In this document: piece by piece, positions 26,456 through 34,300 of the stretch
Numbering within the stretch: the stretch's first letter is position 1
Layout: the number at the start of each line of letters is the position of its first letter
Source: DASUNQ01 sp044866775
GTDB taxonomy: Bacteria > Acidobacteriota > Thermoanaerobaculia > Multivoradales > UBA5704
Length of the DNA: 64,000 nt
Direction of reading: 5' to 3'
NCBI GenBank assembly: GCA_044866775.1
Contig: JBIOUG010000025.1
Coordinates: forward strand, 72,405-136,404
Made by a program: the position numbers and the translations under genes
Notes under the pieces: model-generated
The model's database searches: none
What the model saw: only the letters and a program-made list of their open reading frames with translations
Told to the model about the DNA's origin: nothing

Positions 26456-26870
26456 GCGGCCATGGCGGCGTGGAGGCTCGGTCGGCGGCTCCTCGGCGGC
26501 CGCGGCGGCGGTTCCGCCGTTCCCCGGGGAGCCGCCCGACTCCGGTACGGCGGTCGAGGACACGGGAGCAGCCGCCGAGGATGTCTCCTCCCGGCTTCCG
26601 GATAAAGCCGCGGAGCTTCCGGATCTATCCTCGGGCGCCGCGGATATATCCTCCGCCGTTCCGGATACATCCTCAGGCGCCGAGGATCTATCCTCGAGCG
26701 TTCCGGATTTATCCTCAGGCGCCGCGGATACATCCTCGGGCCTTCCGGATATATCCTCGGCGCCCGCGACCACATCTCCATGGGCCTGACACCCATCCTC
26801 AAGGCCCCCCGAGACGTCCGGAGGCCCTCCGACGACCTCTAGAGAGGACGCGGAGGGGTCTTCCGCGCGC
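26456..26870. repeat. Long form of the repeat element with a 21-bp tandem array
   Basis: The head (26456-26511) matches 22240-22295. Eight near-perfect 21-base units start at 26596, 26617, 26638 and so on to 26743. They alternate TTCCGGAT and CCGCGGAT (or CCGAGGAT) at the beginning and have ATCCTC in the middle. Diverged units follow to GACCTCTAGAGAGGACGC (about 26836), which also occurs near 19787. Both strands are open and read as heptapeptides (RIYPRAP-like on plus, RMYPRRL-like on minus), without convincing translation starts. The array ends two bases before the stop codon of the SymE-like gene. Confidence 0.8.
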
Positions 26871-26871
26871 C

Positions 26872-27267
26872 TCATACCGCCCGGATGACCAGCGTCCCCG
26901 CCAGCACCTCCACCTCGTACGCCTGCCCGAGATCGAACCCCGCCGCCCGCAGCCACCACCCCGACATCCGCAGGTCCGGGATCCTCGTCCTCCCCGTCCA
27001 CCGCCCGCACACCGTCAGCGACCGCCGCCCCGCGGCCCGCGCCTCCCGCGCCCGCGCCCTCTTCCGCGCCCGCCGCGCCACCCGGTCGAGCTCGGCGGCG
27101 ACGGCGGAATCCCGGAGCTCCTGCATGTCCAGGCGGAAGCCGGTGGCGCGCTCGTGCGCGTCGAGGATCTCCTTCAAGATCCGATCGTCGTAGGTGAGAG
27201 CCTGTTCGGCGGGGCCGCCGGCGGCCGGCGGTGGTGGATTGGTAGACTGCCGCTTACGGCTGCGCAT
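26872..27267 (-). CDS. SymE-like (AbrB-fold) protein
   Basis: 131 residues from the ATG at 27267, which has GGAGGG upstream. The N-terminal half is charged and helical (EILDAHERATGFRLDMQELR, then an Arg/Ala-rich RVARRARKRARAREA). The C-terminal ~45 residues, RIPDLRMSGWWLRAAGFDLG followed by YEVEVLAGTLVIRAV, match the SymE toxin family (PxLRLSGxWLxxAGF, then VxVxxGxLVI). SymE of E. coli is an SOS-induced toxin controlled by an antisense RNA. Whether this one is toxic is unknown. A relic of a related gene is at 17643. Its stop directly borders the 21-bp array. Confidence 0.65.
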   Translation of the reverse strand: MRSRKRQSTNPPPPAAGGPAEQALTYDDRILKEILDAHERATGFRLDMQELRDSAVAAELDRVARRARKRARAREARAAGRRSLTVCGRWTGRTRIPDLRMSGWWLRAAGFDLGQAYEVEVLAGTLVIRAV

Positions 27268-27647
27268 GGAGCTAACCCTCCGGTGCGGTCGAGGGCGCGG
27301 CGGAGTTCCTGCTCTGCCGCGTCCGCTTGATGGTCTCGGCCCGGCGCGCACTGCGCCGCGGCGGGCCGGCTTCACGCCTCGCGCACGTGGACGGGCGCGC
27401 ACTCCACCCGGCCCGTGCTCGAGTCCTACCGGTAACCAAACTAGCGTAAGTCAAGCGTGAGTGCAAGGCCCGGCGTGGGGCCATGTGGTACAATTCATTT
27501 AACTGATTGGGGGCAGTGTGTTCGCGGTCAAGAGGCTCATGGCGACCTGCGCATGACTCCATGATTCCTCACCGCAGTTCGCTCTCAGGCGAAGACTCGG
27601 CCAATCCGTAGAGGTACAGGTTCTGATCAGCGTCCATCCCACGCGCC
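27268..27647. other. Non-coding interval at a composition boundary
   Basis: No gene recognised. GC content visibly falls from about 27430 onward, including the AT-rich stretch ACAATTCATTTAACTG near 27490. This marks the left border of the less GC-rich island that runs to about 30480. The upstream region of the gene at 27648 must lie here, but no convincing promoter hexamers were found. Confidence 0.4.
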
Positions 27648-28613
27648 ATGCCAGCCAGATCTACTCTTCGACAGCGAGTAGTCTTCCACGTCCAGCGGTT
27701 ACTTACATCCGCAGGCACCGTCCAGGAGTCGGCTTTCCTCAAGGACCGCTTGTCGGGTGCCCTGCGGGAAGTCGACATCGTGATCGAAGCGAAGGTCGGA
27801 GAGCACGACGTCGTGATCTGCGTCGAGTGCAGAGATCGTCGCCGAAAGGCCACCGTTGAATGGGTCGAACAGATGGCGATGAAGCACCAGTCTCTCCCCA
27901 CCTCTAAGCTGGTCCTCGTCTCCACGAACGGATTCACGCGTACAGCGACAAGCAAGGCCACCAGTCTTGGCATTCAGACCTACTCGCTCGATGCCGCGGA
28001 GAGGGCGGATTGGAAAGAAGTGATAGGGACTAACTTCAGGGTTCGGCCTGTTGCTTTTCGTGTATTGGGGTGCGCGGTCATCCTCGCGGGTGACAGACAG
28101 ACAGAGCACCCTGTGGGTCCAGCCACCGCAGTCTTCGACAGCCACGGAAACCCCAAAGGCAGTCTCAGAGAAGCACTCCACGCGGGGCCATTGAGTTCGA
28201 GCGCACTCGTGCGCAAAGCAGTTGCCCACTCTCGCAAGCAAGGTCGGGTCGTTGTATCCGGCTTCCTGACTAGTAACCCTCCGTGGTTTGTCGAGGACTG
28301 CGATGGTCTTCGAGAGGAGATTGCGGCTCTTCACCTCTATCTTGAGTTCCAACAATCCCCCGCCCCAGCTCCCCTTCGGGTGGGCCGGCTCGGCAGCGCT
28401 CGAGTCGCGTATGGAGTAGGCGACTCGCCGCTCGGTGCGTTCGAAGTAACGTTTCTCCAGACACCTGCTGGTCCCGTTGGCGCAATTTCAGTTGCCAATC
28501 CCGTGGACGGAAGCGTCCAGACGTGGGACCTGCAATACGCACCGGCCGACGGCGAATCAGCGTTCATGACACCTGCGCTGCCACCCGGAGGGGTAAAAAA
28601 GTGCGGAGAGTGA
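27648..28613 (+). CDS. Restriction-endonuclease-like (PD-(D/E)xK) protein
   Basis: 321 residues. The N-terminal domain contains REVDIVIEAKVGEHDVVICV then ECRDRRRKATVEWVEQM. The acidic D of EVDIVI and the ExR-type motif (V.VECRDRR) fit a Mrr-like PD-(D/E)xK nuclease fold, with R replacing the usual lysine or K supplied nearby. The C-terminal ~180 residues are unrecognised. Base composition is lower in GC than that of the neighbours, suggesting acquisition. It is followed 127 bases later by a membrane coiled-coil protein on the same strand. A defence role is inference from fold and context only. Confidence 0.55.
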   Translation: MPARSTLRQRVVFHVQRLLTSAGTVQESAFLKDRLSGALREVDIVIEAKVGEHDVVICVECRDRRRKATVEWVEQMAMKHQSLPTSKLVLVSTNGFTRTATSKATSLGIQTYSLDAAERADWKEVIGTNFRVRPVAFRVLGCAVILAGDRQTEHPVGPATAVFDSHGNPKGSLREALHAGPLSSSALVRKAVAHSRKQGRVVVSGFLTSNPPWFVEDCDGLREEIAALHLYLEFQQSPAPAPLRVGRLGSARVAYGVGDSPLGAFEVTFLQTPAGPVGAISVANPVDGSVQTWDLQYAPADGESAFMTPALPPGGVKKCGE

Positions 28614-28739
28614 GCCAAGGTGACAGGACGCTCTCCTGCACCGGACACGCTCCGCGTGCCGGTGAGGCGTAGAGGCAGCCGACACTCGAAGCTGCCTGAT
28701 GTGCCGGCGATCCCAGCATAGCTGACTTGCGAGCGGCTC

Positions 28740-29828
28740 GTGCATGACGAGAAGAAACTCTCACTAACAGCCGAAGGGCACCCTAACTTGAGCAAGCAGA
28801 TACCGCCCGCACTTAATCGTTACTCGGTCGCGCCCATTTCGATAAAGGAGCCGCCCGAGCCGAAGCTGAGCGACCTGCCGAAGCGATGGAGTTCGCCCGG
28901 CGTTGGCGGTTGGTACTTCGCCTTGTGGCTTGTCGTAGTAAACCCTGTCGCCGTCCAGATTGCGATGGCCCCCGGCCATGATACTGTATTGCTGTTTCTG
29001 CCCTTCGTCATGATCGGCGTCGTGGTGGGGATCTACCACTTGCATGGCCGCATTCGCGGACAAGCAGATCGCGTTGCGGAGCTGGCTCAGAGGCGGAACG
29101 CTCGTGAACTCGAGATCAAGAAACTCCTCGCCGATGCCGAACGGGAAGCCGCCTCCACTGCTGACTCCCTTCGTCAACTCTTGCTTCAAGCGGGAGATTT
29201 CCTGTCGCGGTCGGGTCAGGCTGTCTATGCAGCGTCGGCGTGGCTAGACCGAAGCACAACGGACTATGAAGAGCGCGCATTCGCACCCTTCTGGGACTCG
29301 ATCGAGGCAGCAGCCGGCCATCTCGCGACCTACCAGGCAATGGTCCGTAGCCTCGCTGCCGCTGCTCAGAGGTATTCGCGCACGCTCTCTGGACGCCGCC
29401 ACAACTTTCCAGTGTTCCCTTATAGCACCGCCGATCTTCCGCCGGCTACCGATATAGTGAGCCGTCTACAGGCCATCGTGCGCGGTGCGCAGAGAGATTA
29501 CGAATTCGCAACCATCTGGGAGCAACGCAAGACCCGTGAAAGTGTAGAGACGGGCTTCGGATCTCTTGCCGCCGCAGTCAGAGATGTTGGCAACGCGGTC
29601 TCGGCCACAGTCCAGGAGGCCCACTCTGCCATCGAAGGCTCTCTCCGAGAAGCTCGCAGTGAGTTAGCTCAACACAGCTCCGCGATCGTTGATGCCGTCG
29701 CTGCCGCGGGCACGGCTGGTGCTGAAGCCGCTGATAGGCAACGCGAAGAACTCAAGGCAATCCTGGAGCGCCAAGACCGGACGCTGGATGATATCAGGTG
29801 GCGACGCAAACCTTTGGGCGCTGGCTAG
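28740..29828 (+). CDS. Membrane protein with two transmembrane helices and a long coiled-coil region
   Basis: About 362 residues, starting at GTG 28740 (start uncertain; TTG 28788 is possible). Two adjacent hydrophobic segments lie at roughly residues 56-75 (GWYFALWLVVVNPVAVQIAM) and 82-101 (VLLFLPFVMIGVVVGIYHL). The remainder is helical and cytoplasmic or periplasmic, with ADRVAELAQRRNARELEIKK and, near the end, HSAIEGSLREARSELAQHSS and REELKAILERQDRTLDDI, likely coiled coils. No named family was recognised. It may form a pair with the nuclease-like gene upstream. Confidence 0.6.
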   Translation: MHDEKKLSLTAEGHPNLSKQIPPALNRYSVAPISIKEPPEPKLSDLPKRWSSPGVGGWYFALWLVVVNPVAVQIAMAPGHDTVLLFLPFVMIGVVVGIYHLHGRIRGQADRVAELAQRRNARELEIKKLLADAEREAASTADSLRQLLLQAGDFLSRSGQAVYAASAWLDRSTTDYEERAFAPFWDSIEAAAGHLATYQAMVRSLAAAAQRYSRTLSGRRHNFPVFPYSTADLPPATDIVSRLQAIVRGAQRDYEFATIWEQRKTRESVETGFGSLAAAVRDVGNAVSATVQEAHSAIEGSLREARSELAQHSSAIVDAVAAAGTAGAEAADRQREELKAILERQDRTLDDIRWRRKPLGAG

Positions 29829-29947
29829 GAATGGGCAAACTCTCTGAAGTCGGGTTTTGATCAGGCGCGAACTCATGGGCGTGTCGGCTTGTAGCGGACG
29901 AAGACCGCGCCATGCGGCGCGGTTCCGCCGCTGAGGCCCCGAGCGTT

Positions 29948-30450
29948 GTGCGACACGAAGTCGCTTCATATAGGTGTCCTCCGAGAAGAGAGGACCACCC
30001 GTATCGCCGGGTGAATCTAGGGGTCTGATAAAGAGCGACCCTGACAATGAGCCGAAGCGTGCGAAGCACGCGGGGTCCGAAATCGCGAGAGAGTGGGACC
30101 CTCCTGGTAGCTCGAAACCGGGTGAGGGCTAGAGAGCGGGCAAGGTGAAAAGACGTGAACCTGCGTAGACCTGCCGTCAATGAGCGCAAGCCAAACGAGC
30201 TGACAGGCTTGGACCAAAAGGTGAGGGAGTCGGCAAGGGCCCAGAACGGCAACCCTTCGCGATCGCCAGTGCTCCCCGGCGGATAGCAGGCACCTACCCC
30301 CGCGTGGACTGATGAAGCGGAACGTGGAAACCCCGACCAGTCGCCCGGCTGTCCGGGCAGGTGAACCGCAAGGGAATCTGTTGGCTGAGCGGGACAGGAT
30401 GCTGGAAGAAGCGAACGCGTCGCCAGCCCGTTCGGGGCGTCGGCTTGTCA
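29948..30450 (+). ncRNA. 5' remnant of a group II intron
   Basis: Begins at a GTGCG 5' splice-site consensus. The following sequence is rich in the short hairpins and purine linkers of group II intron domains I-III (GTGAGGGAGTCGGCAAGGG, GGCACCTACCCCCGCGTGGA, GATGAAGCGGAACGTGG). A short reading frame at the end (GNLLAERDRMLEEANAS, stop near 30453) resembles the N-terminus of an intron-encoded reverse transcriptase. The reverse transcriptase body, domain V and the 3' splice site are missing, so the intron cannot splice or move. The PIN gene begins about 30 bases beyond the end. Confidence 0.55.
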
Positions 30451-30479
30451 GCTAGTATCGTCTGTAGTACCATCCGCAA

Positions 30480-30905
30480 GTGCCGCCGCGGGTTGTACTG
30501 GACACCAATGTCTTGGTGGCCGGCCTCTGGTCCCGGGACGGCGCGTCGTTCCGTTTGCTCGAGCTGGTCCGGAGGGGCCGTGTCGAGCCGGCCCTCTCGG
30601 TTCCGTTGGTCCTCGAATACGAGATGGTCCTCAAACGCCGGACTCAGGAGCTCGGGCTGGAGCCGAAGGAGATCGATGCGGTCCTCGACTGGTTGTGCTC
30701 GATCGGGCACCACCAGCGGATTCATTTCCTGTGGCGCCCGACGCTGCGGGACCCGCGCGACGAGCTGGTGCTGGAACTGGCCGTCGCGGCCGGCTGTGGG
30801 CTCCTGGTAACGTTCAACACGAAGGATTTCGCGGGCGCTGAACGGGTGGGGGTCGAGCCGGTGAAGCCCGCCGAGGCCTTACGCAGATTGGGAGCATTCC
30901 GATGA
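30480..30905 (+). CDS. PIN-domain toxin (putative toxin of COG1569 type)
   Basis: 141 residues from GTG 30480. The PIN nuclease acidic residues are in place: VVLDTNVLVAG near the start, a glutamate in VLEYEMVLKRR, DPRDELVLELA, and the late aspartate in TFNTKDFAGAE. PIN toxins are Mg2+-dependent RNases. The stop overlaps the start of a ribbon-helix-helix antitoxin gene (ATGA), the usual arrangement for a type II toxin-antitoxin pair, here with the toxin first. It lies immediately after the intron remnant, so its native promoter may have been replaced. Confidence 0.82.
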   Translation: MPPRVVLDTNVLVAGLWSRDGASFRLLELVRRGRVEPALSVPLVLEYEMVLKRRTQELGLEPKEIDAVLDWLCSIGHHQRIHFLWRPTLRDPRDELVLELAVAAGCGLLVTFNTKDFAGAERVGVEPVKPAEALRRLGAFR

Positions 30906-31213
30906 GCACGCTGAGTCTTCGCTTGCCCGACTCGGTTCATGTCAAGGTCAAGGAGCTGGCGGAGCGGGACGCTATCTCGATCAATCAGTTCATCGCCACG
31001 GCGGTGGCCGAGAAGATGGCGGCGCTGATGACCCTCGACTACCTCGCGGAGCGGGCGCAGCGCGGGAGTCCGGCGGCCGTGGACCGGGTCCTTGCGAAGG
31101 TCCCGGCCCGGGCGCCTCTTCCAGGTGACGAGCTCCCCGCGCATGTGAGGCCCGACAAGCGCTTGCAGCCGACGAAGGCGCGCACGCCTTCCCGCAAGAA
31201 GCGGCACCGCTAG
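30902..31213 (+). CDS. Ribbon-helix-helix antitoxin (HicB/CopG-like)
   Basis: 103 residues. The N-terminal STLSLRLPDSVHVKVKELAE then RDAISINQFIATAVAEKMAA is a ribbon-helix-helix DNA-binding domain; the basic C-terminal tail (RTPSRKKRHR) is probably the toxin-contacting or DNA-proximal part. It overlaps the PIN toxin gene by four bases, so the two are translationally coupled. Expected role: neutralise the PIN toxin and repress the operon. Confidence 0.8.
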   Translation: MSTLSLRLPDSVHVKVKELAERDAISINQFIATAVAEKMAALMTLDYLAERAQRGSPAAVDRVLAKVPARAPLPGDELPAHVRPDKRLQPTKARTPSRKKRHR

Positions 31214-31305
31214 CCGCGCCTTGGCGGCTGAACTGTCGGCCATCGTAGAAGGCCTGTCACGTCACTCGGCGACCGACGCACCCTGAACTCCAGGAGGAGT
31301 CTCAG

Positions 31306-34300
31306 ATGCCGTCTCGTGCGCACCGGCCGGCACTGCTGTGCCTTCTGGCCATGGCGATCGCCGCGGCTTCCCTCGCCCAGAACGACCCACCCGGGCAGAA
31401 GCGCGGGTACAAGCGGCCGACGATCAGCCGGGGATCGCCCGCGCGGCCGTTGACCGGACCCGCGGCGGGGCGCCCGGCCGATCTCTCGAAGGGCTACCTC
31501 CGCGCGCACGGGGACGAAGCGGAGCTCACGCCCGAGGACGTCGCCGACGTCGTGGTCACGTCCGAGACGAAGAGCCGGCACACCGGCATCACGCACGTCT
31601 ACCTGCGGCAGCGCGTCGACGGCCTCGAGGTCTTCGGGGCCGACAGCAACTTCAACGTCGGACCCGACGGCGCCGTGCTGAGCTTCGGGACGAGCTTCCT
31701 TCCGGAGATCCGGGAGAGCATCCATCGGACGTTCCCGGAGATCGGAGCGGTCGACGCCGCGTTGGCGGCTGCCGCGCACGTCGGCCTCGCGCCGAGCGCG
31801 CCGCTGGAGGTCGTCGAAGAGAAGGACGGCGTCGAGCAGGAGACCATCCTCACCGGGGGCGGGATCGCGTCGACCCCGATCGTCGCGAAGCTCGTCTATC
31901 AGCCCGTCGCCCCGGCCGACGTCCGCCTCGCATGGCAGGTCGACATCGATGAGGCGAGCGGACAGCACCTCTGGCGGATGACCGTCGACGCCGAGACCGG
32001 CGAGGTGCTCCACCAGGAGGACTACGTCGTCGAGGACACCTGGGACCTTCCGGCCGGCGAGGCCGGCGCCGCGGCCGCGGCTTCTGCCGCGGCTCAGGAT
32101 CTCGACCCGATCGTGGCCCCCGCGTCGCCGACGCCGGTGTTCGACGGCTCGAGCTACCGGGTGTTCGCGATCCCGCAGGAGAGCCCGAACGACGGTCCGC
32201 AGACGCTCGTCGAGACCCCCGCCGACGCGACCGCATCGCCGTTCGGCTGGCACGACACGGACCAGGCGCCCGGCGCGGAGTTCACGCTCACGCGCGGGAA
32301 CAACGTCCACGCCTATCTCGATCAGGACACCAGCAACGGACCCGACGCCGGATTCGACGTCGACGGGGGAGCGGGCCTCGCGTTCGACTTCGCGGCGGAC
32401 CTCGCGGAGCACGCGCAGAACTACCGCGAAGCCGTGGTGACGAACCTCTTCTACTGGAACAGCCTCTTCCACGACGTCCTCTACCGCTACGGCTTCGACG
32501 AAGCCTCGGGCAACTTCCAGGCGAACAACTACGGGCGCGGCGGCCTCGGGGGCGACTACGTCCGCGCCGAGGCGGCCGACGGCGCGGGAACGAACAACGC
32601 GAACTTCGCGACTCCCGTCGAGAGCGCGACGTCGGCCGGCACGCCGCGGATGCAGATGTTCCTCTGGCCGGGCGACCAGTTCGGCCTCGCGAACCAGGTG
32701 GTCGTCGACGGCGTCGGAACGTTCGACGCGTCCTGGGCGCGGTTCTCTCCCGCGCCCACCGTCGCCGGCACGGCCGGCGCGATCGTCAACGCGGGCAACG
32801 GCTGCGCCGCCGCCGACTACGCCGGCGCTCCGCCCGGGGACTGGATCGCGATCGTCACCGGCAACAATACCGGCTGCCAGAACATCGACAAGGCGCGGCG
32901 GGCGACCGAGGCCGGCGCCAAGGCGCTGATCGTCGCGCACACCAGCTCGTCGCGGCCGGTGCTGACGGGCTCGCTGTCGACTCCGGGGCCCGCCATCCCG
33001 GTCGCGGTCGTCAACCTGGCGGACGGCAACACGATCCGGGCGGCCGTAGCCGCCGGTCCCGTCACGGGGACGGTGCGCAAGCATCCCGATCATCCCGGCA
33101 TCCGCGACGGCGACTTCGACAACGGGATCGTCCTCCACGAGTACGGCCACGGCGTGTCGATCCGCTTGACCGGCGGTCCCGCGGTCAACTGTCTCTCGGG
33201 CGACGAGCAGGGCGGCGAGGGGTGGAGCGACTACTTCGCCATGATCATGACGACGAATCCGGCGATCGACAGCGGCAACGGGCAGCGCGGCATGGGAACG
33301 TATGCGCTGTTCGAGCCCGACCGGCAGGGCGCCGGCATCCGCCCGCGCCCCTACTCGCGGACCATGGAGATCCAGCCGTTCACGTACGACTCGATCAAGA
33401 CCGGCGGCTGGCTGGACGGCGGAACGCTCGCGGTGCCGCACGGCGTCGGCCACGGATGGGCCGCGGTCCTCTGGGACGTGACGTGGGACCTGATCGGCAA
33501 GCACGGATTCAATCCCGACCTCTACGGGCCATGGAACAGCGGCGGCAACAACCGCGCGTTCCAGTACGTGATCGACGGGCTCAAGCTGCAGGGATGCGGG
33601 CCGGGATTCGTCGCCGCGCGCAACGCGATCATCGCCGCGGCGGAAGCGCTCGATCCGGGCGACGTCTGCACGCTCTGGGCGTCGTTCGCCCGGCGCGGTC
33701 TCGGCTGGAGCGCCGTCCAGGGTGGAACGAGCCGCAGCGACAACACCGAGGCGTTCGACACGCATCCGGCCTGCCGCGCGAGCTTCGTCGACAACGTGTC
33801 CGCCGCGCCGGCGATCAACGTCGTCAACGTCGGCTCGACCGTTCCGCTCACCTTCAGCTATCCCGGGGCGCAGGGGCTGGAGGTGTTCGCGGAGAACTCG
33901 CCCTATTCGCGGCAGGTGGAGTGCTCGACGCTCCGCACGGTCGACCCGAACGCGACCTTCATCACGCCGCGTCCGTTCCCGGTCGCGATGCAGTCGCCGG
34001 GCGGGTCGGGGCTTTCGGTTGACAAGAAGACGGGCCTCTACACGTTCAACTGGCAAACCGATGCCGCATGGGCCGGAACCTGCCGCGAGGCGGTCCTGAC
34101 GCGAAAGGACGGCGTGCAGCACCGGTCGTACTTCTTCTTCGACTCGCAGCCCTCGCACCGGGTCTCCGGCTTCGTCCGCGACTCCGCGGGGCAGCCGGTC
34201 CCGGGCGCGACGGTGCGGATCGTCGGCAGCGCCTACGGCGCCGTCCTGACGAACGCCGAAGGCTTCTATGCGTTCCCCGCGGTTGCCGTCGGCACCTACA

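Noticed and set aside
27400..27440. tRNA 3' end or attachment site (GCTCGAGTCCTACCGGTAACCA-like sequence, described only by its position)
   Set aside because: No matching 5' acceptor strand or cloverleaf was found within 100 bases; probably chance.
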